DNA of 64,000 nt from Burkholderia pyrrocinia (GTDB lineage Bacteria > Pseudomonadota > Gammaproteobacteria > Burkholderiales > Burkholderiaceae), in contig NZ_CP070979.1 of assembly GCF_018417535.1 (NCBI RefSeq), positions 620,001-684,000 of the forward strand. The letters run 5' to 3'. The translations under genes and the position numbers were made by a program. The notes beneath the pieces are model-generated. The model had not been told where the DNA came from. It saw only the letters and a program-made list of their open reading frames with translations, and made no database searches. Shown here piece by piece: positions 40,898 through 49,982 of the stretch (position 1 is its first letter; the number at the start of each line of letters is the position of its first letter).

Positions 40898-42061
40898 ATG
40901 AACAGACGATCGATGTTGCGCTGGAGCGTTTCAACCGCGGCGCTCGCGTGCGTCGACCTGGCCGGCCCGCTGCCGGCCTTCGCGCAACGCGCCGCGCGCG
41001 GCGCGGCGGCGAGCCAGTTCGCGATGGGTGCCGACGTATCGACGCTGCCGGAACTCGAAGCCCATGGCGCGACCTTCTTCGACCACGGCGGTGCCCCGCG
41101 CGACTGCCTGAAGATCCTGCGCGCGCATGGCGTCGACGCGATCCGCATCAAGGTCTGGAACGATCCCGGCAACCCGGACTTCTTCCCCGCCAACCAGAGC
41201 GCCGCGGCCGGCTACAACGATGCGGCGCACGCCATTGCGCTCGCGCGACGCGCGGCCGCGCTCGGGATGCGCATCCTGATCGACTTCCACTACAGCGACT
41301 GGTGGGCCGATCCGGGCAAGCAATACCCGCCGCATGCGTGGGCCGGCAAGAACCTGGCCGACACCTGCGCGCTGCTGTCCGCGTACACGACCGACGTGCT
41401 GCGCCGGCTTGCACGCGCGGGCGTGCGGCCCGAGTGGGTGCAGATCGGCAACGAGATCACGGGCGGCATGCTGTGGCCGCTCGGCCGATACGATCAGTGG
41501 GACAACCTCGCGCAATTGCTGAAGGCGGGCCGCGACGCGGTGAAGGCCGTCGATCCGCGCATCAAGGTGATGCTGCACATCGACAGCGGCGGCGACAACG
41601 GGAAGAGCCGCTGGTGGTTCGACAGCGCGACGCAGCGCGGCGTCGCGTTCGACGTGATCGGCCTGTCGTACTACCCGCAATGGCAAGGCGCGCTCGACGA
41701 TCTGCGCAACAACGCGAACGATCTCGCGGTGCGCTACGACAAGGAGCTGATCGTCGTGGAGACCGCGTATCCGTGGACCACGAGCGACGGCGATTCGGAG
41801 CCGAACGCGATGACGAACACCGGATCGACGACATTCCCGCCGTCGCCGGCCGGTCAGGCGCAGTTCTTCGCGGCCGTGGTCGACATCGTGAAGGGCGTGC
41901 CCGGCAATCGCGGCACGGGCGTGTTCTGGTGGGAACCGGAATGGATCCCGACGCCGGGCGTCGGCTGGAAGCTCGGCGCGGGCGATCAGTGGGACAACAA
42001 CACACTGTTCGACTTCCACGGCCGCGCGCTGTCGTCGCTCGACGCATTCCGGCGACGCTGA
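40898..42061 (+). CDS. Arabinogalactan endo-beta-1,4-galactanase (GH53)
   Basis: 387 residues with an N-terminal export signal containing paired arginines (MNRRSMLRW) and cleavage near PAFAQ (about 30). GH53 motifs: FAMGADVSTL, RIKVWNDP, IDFHYSDWWADPG, acid/base Glu186 in VQIGNEITGG and nucleophile Glu288 in IVVETAYPW. It cuts beta-1,4-galactan side chains of pectin outside the cytoplasm. The ATG at 40898 has GGAG 7 bases upstream. A LacI-type operator controls it, linking it to the transporter and beta-galactosidase genes that converge on it from the other side. Confidence 0.95.
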   Translation: MNRRSMLRWSVSTAALACVDLAGPLPAFAQRAARGAAASQFAMGADVSTLPELEAHGATFFDHGGAPRDCLKILRAHGVDAIRIKVWNDPGNPDFFPANQSAAAGYNDAAHAIALARRAAALGMRILIDFHYSDWWADPGKQYPPHAWAGKNLADTCALLSAYTTDVLRRLARAGVRPEWVQIGNEITGGMLWPLGRYDQWDNLAQLLKAGRDAVKAVDPRIKVMLHIDSGGDNGKSRWWFDSATQRGVAFDVIGLSYYPQWQGALDDLRNNANDLAVRYDKELIVVETAYPWTTSDGDSEPNAMTNTGSTTFPPSPAGQAQFFAAVVDIVKGVPGNRGTGVFWWEPEWIPTPGVGWKLGAGDQWDNNTLFDFHGRALSSLDAFRRR

Positions 42062-42064
42062 CCT

Positions 42065-42100
42065 GCCGCAACGCTGGCGCGCGCCGCGCGTCAGTGCGGC
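42065..42100. terminator. Bidirectional hairpin between galactanase and MFS genes
   Basis: GCCGCA (42065-42070) pairs with TGCGGC (42095-42100), and CTGGCGCG inside pairs with CGCGTCAG, with one G-U and a three-base bulge. It spans the 29 bp between the two convergent stop codons and overlaps the end of the MFS gene. No T-run is present on either side. Confidence 0.4.
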
Positions 42101-43422
42101 GCATCGAAGCGGCTGCGCGGCCGCTTCGATGCACCTGCCGCGCCTGACGCTCGTGTCACGCCGGCCTGCGGATCGCGCGCATCGTACCCGAGCAGCACGA
42201 GCGCCACGACGGCGAGCGCGCCGCAACCCGCGAACGTCGCACGATAGCCGAACAGGCCGACGAACGCGCCCGACAGGATGCCCGACACGATCGAGCCGAC
42301 GCGCGCCGTACTGAAGAACATCGCGGTCGCGGTGCCGGGACGGGTCGGCATCAGGTCGCACACGCGCGTCATGCCGAGGCACGACGTGATCGCGACCACG
42401 CACGCGCTCAACAGTTGCAGCGGCAGGATCGCATCGACGCGCGTCACCGCCGCGAGCCCGACGAAGTACACCACATGCACGGCCGCGCAGCCCGTCAGCC
42501 AGCGCGCCTTGTTCAGCCGCGCCGAGCGGATGCCGAGCCACAGCATCATCGGGATCTCGAACAACGCGGCGAGGCCGAGCGCGGCCGACACGTTCGTCGG
42601 CGCGCCGCCCAGCCCGCGCACGATATACAGCGGCAGCACGATCATCGTCGCGTTCGCCGCGAGCCCGATCAGCATGAGCGCGGCAAGCGTGCGCAGCACG
42701 ACCGCACGCGGCGCAACCACGGCCGGTGCCGCATCGACCGACGGCACCGGATCGTCGCCGGGCGCGCTCGTCGCGGCGGACCTGCCCGCATCGGCCGCCG
42801 CCGGCCGGCGCGCGGGTTCCGGAATGCGCGCGACGATCATCGCGCACGCGACAAAGCCGGCGGCTGCCGCGAGAAACAGCCCGGTGAAGCCCGTCCGCGC
42901 GAGTATCAGCGCACCGAGCGCGGGGCCGAACACCCATGCGACCGACAGCATCGTGCGCAGTGCGGCCGAGGCCAGCTCGCGCTGCGCGTCGCTGTCGACC
43001 GGCAGCACCGCGCGTGCGAACGAGAAAATCTGCGACAGCGACACGGCGCCCGCGCCGAGCAGGATCGTGCCGGCCGCGATCACGGGCATGGGCCCGCGCA
43101 GCACGCACAGCAACGCGAACCCGAGCGCGGCGGCCGCGAGCGACACGACGAGCAGCGGCCGGTGCCGGTCGCGGCGATCGGACCAGCGACCGGCCCACGT
43201 GCTCGCGACGACGCCGCTCGCCGCGATCAGCGTCATGAACACGCCCGCGAGAAACGGCGACATCGCGGCCGCCTCGACGCCGAACAGCGACAGGTACGGC
43301 GCGGTAAACGACATCGCAATGCCAAGCATCAGCGCCGCGGCCGACAGAGGAACGAAATGCGCAATCCCGGCCAGGCCCGCGAAACGTGACTGCAGCGACT
43401 GCAGCGACCGCGGCGATCGCAT
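42091..43422 (-). CDS. MFS sugar efflux transporter (SET-like)
   Basis: 443 residues with about twelve membrane helices in two halves and a charged Ala/Pro-rich central loop (about 205-240). The first half contains the MFS signature GRWSDRRDRHRPLL, and the overall pattern resembles SetA-type sugar exporters. It starts 4 bp after the beta-galactosidase stop and is last in the galacto-oligosaccharide operon. It may export excess galactose or a toxic galactoside, or import one. The C-terminal 30 residues are hydrophilic. The direction of transport is inferred from family only. Confidence 0.8.
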   Translation of the reverse strand: MRSPRSLQSLQSRFAGLAGIAHFVPLSAAALMLGIAMSFTAPYLSLFGVEAAAMSPFLAGVFMTLIAASGVVASTWAGRWSDRRDRHRPLLVVSLAAAALGFALLCVLRGPMPVIAAGTILLGAGAVSLSQIFSFARAVLPVDSDAQRELASAALRTMLSVAWVFGPALGALILARTGFTGLFLAAAAGFVACAMIVARIPEPARRPAAADAGRSAATSAPGDDPVPSVDAAPAVVAPRAVVLRTLAALMLIGLAANATMIVLPLYIVRGLGGAPTNVSAALGLAALFEIPMMLWLGIRSARLNKARWLTGCAAVHVVYFVGLAAVTRVDAILPLQLLSACVVAITSCLGMTRVCDLMPTRPGTATAMFFSTARVGSIVSGILSGAFVGLFGYRATFAGCGALAVVALVLLGYDARDPQAGVTRASGAAGASKRPRSRFDAPH

Positions 43423-43426
43423 CGCG

Positions 43427-45397
43427 TCAGTCCGGCTCGACCCATGCGGCCACGTCGAGCGCGCCGAGTTCCGGGCCGCCAAGCACGAATCGCGCGCCGG
43501 CCGGCGCGGGCAGCGGGCACGGCGCGTCGCCGTAGTTCAGTGCGAACACGACGCGCCCGCGCCGGCGCAGCCTCAGCCCGTCGGGCAGCGCCGCCACGGG
43601 CAAGCCGGCGTCGCGCGCGCAGCGGCCGACGATCGCCCGCAATAGCGCACGATCGAAGCAGGCGGTCGCCATCGTCACGTGAGCGCGCCGCACCAGCGCC
43701 GGCACGCCGTCGTCGAACGTCGCGAGCACGTCGATGCCGGGCGCCGCGTCCAGGTCGACGTGATCGCGCCATTTCACCGCGTGGCCGTCGACGCCGTCGA
43801 ACGCGACACGTGGCGCGAGCGACGGCCGCAACGATTCGACCTGCGCGATCCGCATCGGCAGCACGTCACGCAGCTTGCCGGGCGCCAGGCCCGGCACGAT
43901 CGAGAAATCGGCCGTGCGCGAGCCCGTGCGCGGTCCGAACACCCAGTGCGTGCCACCGCGCGCGACCTGCTCGGCAACGCGGTCCGGGACGACCGGCAGC
44001 GTCGGCGCGACGACCAGCGCATAACGCGACACGTCGGCATCGGCCGCGATAATGTCGACGTCGAGCCCCAGTTCGCGCAGTGCGCGATACCAGTCGAACG
44101 CGTGCTGTTGATAATCGAAGTCGGCGCCATGCGGCTGGATCCGGATCATCCAGTCGGCCTCGTAGTCGAACAGCAGCGCGACGCGCGCCGGCTCGGCCGC
44201 GCCGTCGACGAGCGTGCGGTCGAACGCCGCAAGCTCGCGGGCGACACGCGCCACTTCATGGCCGCCCGCCGACAGCCGGTCGTCGGGCGCATTCAGGCCC
44301 GAATGCAGTTGCTCCTGCGCGTGCGGATACTGCCGCCAGCGGAAATACGACACGAGCTCCGCGCCGTGCGCGAACGCTTCCCACGTCCACAGCCGCACCG
44401 CGCCGGCATGCGGCACCGGGTTGTGCGGACCCCAGTTGACGGGCCCCGCCTGTTGCTCCATCACCCACATCCGGCCGTTGCCGACGCCGCGATACAGATC
44501 GTGCGAGAACGCCGACACGTCCGGATGACCGGTGCGGGCCCAGCGATGCTTGTCCTGCTCGTCGAGCGGCAGCACTTCGGTGCGCGGCACCGGATAGCTG
44601 TCCCACGCGGCGACATCCAGGCCCGCGCGCGCGAACGCGTAGTGATCGAATTCGGTGAAAAAGCCCATGAAGTTGTGCAGCACGTCGCGCCCCGGCGCAT
44701 GCGCACGGATCGCATCGACCTGCGCCGCGTGAAAGCGCGCGACCTCGTCGGACTGAAAGCGCCGGAAGTCGAGCACGTGAGCCGGATTCGCGTCGGTCGG
44801 CGTCTGGCGCGGCAGTTCGATCTCGTCGAAGCCGCGATATTCCATGCTCCAGAACACGTTGCCCCACGCGCGGTTCAACGCGCCGACGTCGCCGTAGCGC
44901 GCGGCGAGCCATGCACGAAAACCGGCCAGCGCCGCGCGCGTATAGCTCGGCAGCGTGTCGTGGCAGCCGAGTTCGTTGTCGGTCTGCCACGCGATCACGG
45001 CCGGATGCGTGCCGTAGCGCCGCGCCATCGCGTCGACGATCCGCACGCAGTGTTCGCGATAGACGGGGCTCGTGATGTCGTAGTGGCGGCGCGAACCGAA
45101 CTGCCGGACGGCGCCGTCCGCGCCGATCGGCAGGATCTCCGGATGACGGTCGACGAGCCATTTCGGCGGCGCCGCGGTCGGCGTGCCGAGCACGAGCTTC
45201 AGGTGCTGGCGCGCGAGCGTGTCGATCGCTTCGTCGAGCCAGGCCCAGTCGTAGCGGCCGGGCTCCGGCTCCATCCGGCTCCACGCGAATTCGGCGATCC
45301 GCACGCGCGTCAGGCCGAGTTCGGCCATTCGCCGCGCGTCGCGGTCCCATTGTTCGCGCGGCCAGTGTTCGGGGTAGTAGCAAACGCCGAGGTGCAT
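43427..45397 (-). CDS. Beta-galactosidase (GH42)
   Basis: 656 residues. It starts MHLGVCYYPEHWP as GH42 enzymes do, with acid/base Glu142 in WQTDNELGCHDT and nucleophile Glu313 in MWVMEQQAGPVNW, then the trimerisation domain (about 390-590) and a C-terminal beta domain. No signal peptide is seen, so it hydrolyses imported galacto-oligosaccharides in the cytoplasm. It follows the inner-membrane permease gene by 38 bp and precedes the MFS gene by 4 bp. Together with GH53 outside the cell this makes a complete galactan route to galactose. Confidence 0.95.
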   Translation of the reverse strand: MHLGVCYYPEHWPREQWDRDARRMAELGLTRVRIAEFAWSRMEPEPGRYDWAWLDEAIDTLARQHLKLVLGTPTAAPPKWLVDRHPEILPIGADGAVRQFGSRRHYDITSPVYREHCVRIVDAMARRYGTHPAVIAWQTDNELGCHDTLPSYTRAALAGFRAWLAARYGDVGALNRAWGNVFWSMEYRGFDEIELPRQTPTDANPAHVLDFRRFQSDEVARFHAAQVDAIRAHAPGRDVLHNFMGFFTEFDHYAFARAGLDVAAWDSYPVPRTEVLPLDEQDKHRWARTGHPDVSAFSHDLYRGVGNGRMWVMEQQAGPVNWGPHNPVPHAGAVRLWTWEAFAHGAELVSYFRWRQYPHAQEQLHSGLNAPDDRLSAGGHEVARVARELAAFDRTLVDGAAEPARVALLFDYEADWMIRIQPHGADFDYQQHAFDWYRALRELGLDVDIIAADADVSRYALVVAPTLPVVPDRVAEQVARGGTHWVFGPRTGSRTADFSIVPGLAPGKLRDVLPMRIAQVESLRPSLAPRVAFDGVDGHAVKWRDHVDLDAAPGIDVLATFDDGVPALVRRAHVTMATACFDRALLRAIVGRCARDAGLPVAALPDGLRLRRRGRVVFALNYGDAPCPLPAPAGARFVLGGPELGALDVAAWVEPD

Positions 45398-45435
45398 CGT
45401 GGATTCCTTGCAGGAAGAGGAAGGATTGGACGGAT

Positions 45436-46287
45436 TCAGCCTTTCGTCGCGCCGAACGTGAGCCCCGCGACGAAGTGCTTCTGCATCGCGAAGAACATCG
45501 CGACCGACGGCAGCGCGGCGAGCACCGACCCGGCCGACACGAGGTTCCATGCGGTGGTCCACTGCCCCTTGAGCGCGGCGACGCCGACGGTGATCGGCGC
45601 CGCGTCGTCGCCTTGCGTGAGGCACAGCGCCCAGAAGTAGTCGTTCCACACGAACGTGAACACGAGGATCGCCAGCGCCGCGAGCGCCGGCCGCACGAGC
45701 GGCAGCACGACGCGCCAGTAGATCGCCCACTCGGACGCGCCCTCGACGCGCGCGGCTTCGATCAGCTCGAACGGCAACTCGCGGATGAAGTTGCGCAGGA
45801 ACAGCGTGCAGAACCCGGTCTGAAACGCGGTATGGAACAGCACGAGCGCCCACACCGTGTTGTAGAGCCCGATACCGAGCATGATCTGGCGCACCGGAAT
45901 CATCAGGATCTGGATCGGCACGAAATTGCCGGCGACGAACAGCCCGAGCAGCACGACGTTGCCGCGAAACCGGTAGTTCGCGAGCGCATGGCCCGCGAGC
46001 GACGCGAGCAGGATCGACGCGGCGACCGACGGCAGCGTGATCAGGATGCTGTTCGCGAAGTAGTGGAGCATCGGCGTCTGCGTGAGCGCCATGCCGTAGT
46101 TGTCGACGAAGGCGAACTGCTTCGGCCAGCCCCAGTAATGGCCGGCCATGACCTCGTCGGTCGAGCGAACCGACGTGACGAGCACCGCGAGCAGCGGCAC
46201 GAGCCACAGCACGAGCGCGCATGGCAGCGACAGGCGATACAGCCGGCGGGAATGACGTCCCCAGCGGGACACGGGCATCGGATACAT
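45436..46287 (-). CDS. Sugar ABC transporter permease, MalG type
   Basis: 283 residues, six membrane helices, and the EAA loop (EAARVEGASEWAIYWRVVLP) near residue 200 that docks on the ATPase. It pairs with the MalF-type permease encoded 11 bp upstream. The ATG at 46287 has AAGGA about 8 bases before it; a second in-frame ATG follows three codons later. By operon context it carries galactose-containing oligosaccharides. Confidence 0.92.
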   Translation of the reverse strand: MYPMPVSRWGRHSRRLYRLSLPCALVLWLVPLLAVLVTSVRSTDEVMAGHYWGWPKQFAFVDNYGMALTQTPMLHYFANSILITLPSVAASILLASLAGHALANYRFRGNVVLLGLFVAGNFVPIQILMIPVRQIMLGIGLYNTVWALVLFHTAFQTGFCTLFLRNFIRELPFELIEAARVEGASEWAIYWRVVLPLVRPALAALAILVFTFVWNDYFWALCLTQGDDAAPITVGVAALKGQWTTAWNLVSAGSVLAALPSVAMFFAMQKHFVAGLTFGATKG

Positions 46288-46298
46288 GTTGGCGATCC

Positions 46299-47216
46299 TT
46301 ACGATTCGACGCGCACCAGCTTGCGCAGCTGCCACACGATATAGACGAGCATGATCGCGAACAGCACCACCGCGATCGCGGCCGAATAACCTTCGCGGTA
46401 GTACTTGATCGCCTGGTCGACCATGAAGTACGCGAGCACGGTCGAGCTGTCGAACGGCCCGCCGCCCGTCATCACGGAGATCAGGTCGAAGCTGCGCAGC
46501 GCGCCGATCACGGTCAGCACCACCGCCATGAAGGTCGCGGGGCGCAACTGCGGCAGGATCACGTGCCACAGCAGCGTGACGCCGCGCGCGCCTTCCATGC
46601 GCGCGGCCTCGACGATTTCGCCGTTGATGCCGGTGAGCCCGGTCAGGTAGAGGATCATGCAGAACGGGATCTGCGGCCACAGCGCCGCGACGATCACGCC
46701 GTAGGTCGCATAGCGCGGATCGCCGAGCACGGGAATGCCGTGCCCGACGACGAGCTTGAGCAGCCCGAACGTCGGGTCGTAGAACCACGAGAACACGAGG
46801 CCGACGACGACGCCCGGCAGCACGAACGGCGCGAAGAACAGCGACTTCACGAGCCGGATTCCGAACACGTTCTGGTTCAGGTACAGCGCGAGCGCGAGGC
46901 CGAGCGGCGGCGCGGCGAGAAACAGCGCGAGCCAGACCAGGTTGTTCTTCAGCGCGACGTAGAACGTGTCGGACTGCAGCAGTTCGCGATAGTTGTCGAG
47001 CCCCGCATAGGTCATCGGCGTCATCCCGTCCCAGTGATGGAAGCTCAGCCAGATGCTGCTGACGATCGGATACAGCACGAACACGGTGAAGAGCGCGAAC
47101 CCCGGCAGCACGAACAGCAGCGCGGCACGGTTGCGCCGGCGCGCGAGCGACGCGCGCGCATGCCGCTGCGGGCCGGTGTCGCCACGCGCGGCGCCTTCGG
47201 ACAGGCTGGTTGACAT
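46299..47216 (-). CDS. Sugar ABC transporter permease, MalF type
   Basis: 305 residues with six membrane helices after a ~30-residue basic N-terminus, and the EAA loop (EAARMEGARGVTLLWHVILP) near residue 210. It belongs to the CUT1 group of carbohydrate importers. It lies 74 bp downstream of the binding-protein gene and 11 bp upstream of the MalG-type permease. An AAGG lies just before the ATG. Confidence 0.92.
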   Translation of the reverse strand: MSTSLSEGAARGDTGPQRHARASLARRRNRAALLFVLPGFALFTVFVLYPIVSSIWLSFHHWDGMTPMTYAGLDNYRELLQSDTFYVALKNNLVWLALFLAAPPLGLALALYLNQNVFGIRLVKSLFFAPFVLPGVVVGLVFSWFYDPTFGLLKLVVGHGIPVLGDPRYATYGVIVAALWPQIPFCMILYLTGLTGINGEIVEAARMEGARGVTLLWHVILPQLRPATFMAVVLTVIGALRSFDLISVMTGGGPFDSSTVLAYFMVDQAIKYYREGYSAAIAVVLFAIMLVYIVWQLRKLVRVES

Positions 47217-47290
47217 GATGTGACCTTCGACGAAACGAACCTGACGGTTACGACGGAGCGCCGGGCCGGGCGGCCCGGCCGAACGGCGCG

Positions 47291-48529
47291 CTACTTCCGG
47301 TAGATGCGCTTGCGGGTCTGTTCGAGGCGCTGCAGGATCGCGTCGAGTTGCGTCGGGTCGGACAGGAACTGCTGCATCGCCTTCATCCCTTCGTCGGCCA
47401 TTTCCTTCGTCATGTCGCGGTCGTAGAACTGCGCGATGCCGCCCGGCGTCGTCGCGAGCGTGTGGAAACCGATCTTCGAGATCGGGTCCTGCGGCTCGGG
47501 CGCCTTGTTGTTCGACGGCAACTGCCCCATCCCCTTCGCAAACTCGCCGTTGATCGCGGGTTGCCCCATGAACGCGAGCAGGCGGCGCGCGTCCGTCTTG
47601 TTGTGCGCCTTTGCCGGAACGACCATCACGTTGACCGGGCCGTCCTCCGCGAGCGGCACCGACGCGTCGATCGCCGGGAAGCGGAAAAAGCCGATCGGAT
47701 TGCGCGACGCGCCCAGCAGGCCCGCCGAATACCAGGTGCCCATCAGCGTCATCGCGGCCTGCCCGTTGACGATCAGCGGGCTCAGCGAATCGACGTCGTA
47801 GGACAGCGCGTTGTCGATGAAATACTTGTCGTCGATCAGCTTTTTCCAGGCCGCATACACGGCGCGCACGCGCGGATCGGTATAAGCGACGTCGCCCGCC
47901 ATCAGCTTCTGGTGGAACGCGTAGCCGTTGATCCGCAGGTCGAGGTAGTCGAACCATGCGGCAAGCGTCCATGCGTCGCGCGCGGCCACCGCGATCGGCG
48001 CAATGCCCGCCGCCTTCAACTTGCGGCATGCGTCGAGAAACTGCGCCCAGTCGGCCGGCTCGCCATGAATGCCCGCCTTCTCGAACAGATCCTTGCGGTA
48101 GAACAGGCCATACGCGTCATAGCCGAGCGGCAAGCTGTAGACCTTGCCGCCGTAGGTCGACGATTGCTTCACGGCCGCATACGTGTCGTTCCAGCCGTTC
48201 TTCTGCCAGTCCGGCGCAAGATCCTCGATCAGCCCGCGCTTCGCGAAATACGCGAGGCGTTCTCCGTTGTTCCAGCTCAGCACGTCGGGCGGATCGGTCG
48301 CGAGCCAGCCCGACATCTGCACCTTGTACGCCTCCTCGCCGACGTAGCTGACCTTCAGGTCGATGTCCGGATTCGCGTTGCGGAACTGGTCGAATACCGC
48401 TTGCCACGTCGCGCGCTGGTTGCCGCGCGCGGCTACGTTCACCTTCAGCGTGCCCGCGTCGGCCGTCCCCGCGGCGAACGCGGCGGCAGTCGTCAGGGCA
48501 AGCAGCAGTCGGCTCGCACGAAATCTCAT
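47291..48529 (-). CDS. Sugar-binding protein of a CUT1 ABC importer
   Basis: 412 residues with a signal peptide (cleavage after GTADA, about 25) and an extracellular solute-binding family 1 fold: NVAARGNQRATWQAVFDQFRN is the first lobe, and the NGQAAMTLMGTWYS segment is typical of oligosaccharide binders. It delivers the sugar to the permease pair encoded downstream. The operon order is ATPase, binding protein, MalF-type, MalG-type, GH42, MFS, all behind the LacI-type operator at 49786-49805. The likely ligand is a beta-1,4-galacto-oligosaccharide. Confidence 0.92.
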   Translation of the reverse strand: MRFRASRLLLALTTAAAFAAGTADAGTLKVNVAARGNQRATWQAVFDQFRNANPDIDLKVSYVGEEAYKVQMSGWLATDPPDVLSWNNGERLAYFAKRGLIEDLAPDWQKNGWNDTYAAVKQSSTYGGKVYSLPLGYDAYGLFYRKDLFEKAGIHGEPADWAQFLDACRKLKAAGIAPIAVAARDAWTLAAWFDYLDLRINGYAFHQKLMAGDVAYTDPRVRAVYAAWKKLIDDKYFIDNALSYDVDSLSPLIVNGQAAMTLMGTWYSAGLLGASRNPIGFFRFPAIDASVPLAEDGPVNVMVVPAKAHNKTDARRLLAFMGQPAINGEFAKGMGQLPSNNKAPEPQDPISKIGFHTLATTPGGIAQFYDRDMTKEMADEGMKAMQQFLSDPTQLDAILQRLEQTRKRIYRK

Positions 48530-48592
48530 CGTTGTCTCCTGGTATTGGTGTGATGGGTGCCGCGTCGCACGCGGCGGATCGGCGATGCGCGG

Positions 48593-49747
48593 CTACGCGA
48601 ACGCCGCTTCGGCATGGACGGCCGGCAACGCGATGCCGGCATCGTCGAACAGGTGGCAGCACGACGGCGGCACGCGCAACGCATGGCGCTCGCCGCGCCG
48701 CAACGCGGCCTGGCCCGGCAGTTTCGCAAGCAGCGGGACGCCGCCGGGCTGGTCGAGATGCACGTACGCGGCTTCGCCCAACTGCTCGACGAGCGCGACG
48801 TCGCGAACGATCGACGGCACGTCGGCATCGCCGGACGGCGCGAGCGCCAGATGCTCGGGACGAATTCCCAACGTCACGCGCGCGCCGCTGCCGACGTGGC
48901 GCGGCAACGGACGATCGCGCAAGGTCAGCGTTTCGCCGGTGCCGTCCAGGCGCAGGCGACAGCCGCGCGCATCGCTCGATTCGACGGCCGCCGGCAGGAA
49001 ATTCATCCGCGGCGAGCCGATGAAGCCCGCGACGAAGCGGTTGGCCGGCCGGTGATACAGCTCGAGCGGCGCACCGGCCTGCGCGATGCTGCCGAAGCGC
49101 GCGACGTCGTCGCCCGCGTGCAGCAGCACGATCCGGTCGGCCAGCGTCATCGCCTCGATCTGGTCGTGTGTGACGTAGACGGAGCTCGACTGCGTGAAGC
49201 GCGCATGCAGGCGCGCGATCTCGACACGCGTCTGGCCGCGCAGCGTCGCGTCGAGATTCGACAGCGGCTCGTCGAACAGGAACACGCGCGGCTCGCGCAC
49301 GATCGCGCGGCCGATCGCGACGCGCTGCCGCTGGCCGCCCGACAGCGCCTTCGGCTTGCGCTCGAGCAGCGCGTCGAGCTGCAGCACGCGCGCGACCTCG
49401 GTCACGCGGCGGCGGATCTCGTCCTTCGGCACGCCGGCGATGCGCAATCCGAAACCGATGTTGTCGAACACGGTCATGTGCGGAAACAGCGCATAGCTCT
49501 GGAACACCATCGCGACGCCGCGCTCGGCGGGTGGCGTGTCGTTCATTCGGGCCCCCCCGATCCGCAGTTCGCCTTCGCTCACGTCCTCGAGCCCGGCGAT
49601 CATCCGCAACAGCGTGGACTTGCCGCAGCCCGACGGACCGAGAAACACGCAGAATTCGTGCGATGCGATCTCGAGGTTCACGTTGCGCAGCACCGGCGCA
49701 TGGTCGCCGTAGCGCTTCGAGACGTCCTTCAATGAAATGGCGGTCAT
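48593..49747 (-). CDS. Sugar ABC transporter ATPase (UgpC/MsmX/MalK type)
   Basis: 384 residues: nucleotide-binding domain with Walker A GPSGCGKST, signature LSGGQRQRVAIGRAI, Walker B VFLFDEPLSNLDA and switch VTHDQIEAM, then a C-terminal TOBE/OB domain (about 245-384). It energises the CUT1 importer. It is the first gene of the galactan operon. Its ATG lies 38 bp from the operator, so repressor binding would block initiation. A 63 bp gap separates it from the binding protein. Confidence 0.93.
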   Translation of the reverse strand: MTAISLKDVSKRYGDHAPVLRNVNLEIASHEFCVFLGPSGCGKSTLLRMIAGLEDVSEGELRIGGARMNDTPPAERGVAMVFQSYALFPHMTVFDNIGFGLRIAGVPKDEIRRRVTEVARVLQLDALLERKPKALSGGQRQRVAIGRAIVREPRVFLFDEPLSNLDATLRGQTRVEIARLHARFTQSSSVYVTHDQIEAMTLADRIVLLHAGDDVARFGSIAQAGAPLELYHRPANRFVAGFIGSPRMNFLPAAVESSDARGCRLRLDGTGETLTLRDRPLPRHVGSGARVTLGIRPEHLALAPSGDADVPSIVRDVALVEQLGEAAYVHLDQPGGVPLLAKLPGQAALRRGERHALRVPPSCCHLFDDAGIALPAVHAEAAFA

Positions 49748-49785
49748 CGCGCTCTCCTCTCCTGAATCACGCGCGTCGAATCGAG

Positions 49786-49805
49786 AAATTTAAACGCTTA
49801 AATTT
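49786..49805 (-). promoter_or_regulatory. LacI-type operator before the sugar-transporter operon
   Basis: AAATTTAA (49786-49793) and TTAAATTT (49798-49805) flank ACGC; the 14 bp core TTTAAACGCTTAAA has the same consensus as the site before the galactanase, with one asymmetric pair. It lies in the 235 bp divergent region between the ATPase and the LacI gene, so it can control both. Confidence 0.85.
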
Positions 49806-49982
49806 TGATGGCGCAATGAGCCCGGTTCGCCGTACCATGTCGTCTCCTTCATCTGATGTGTCGAGAAATTAGCGTATCGCCTGTCCCTGCGCAACTTGTG
49901 GGACGCACTCCCAGAATATGAGCAAACACACCCCTGCTTCGCACGCCCCGCACGGCGCCGTCCGACCGGCCGGAGGCCGTGC

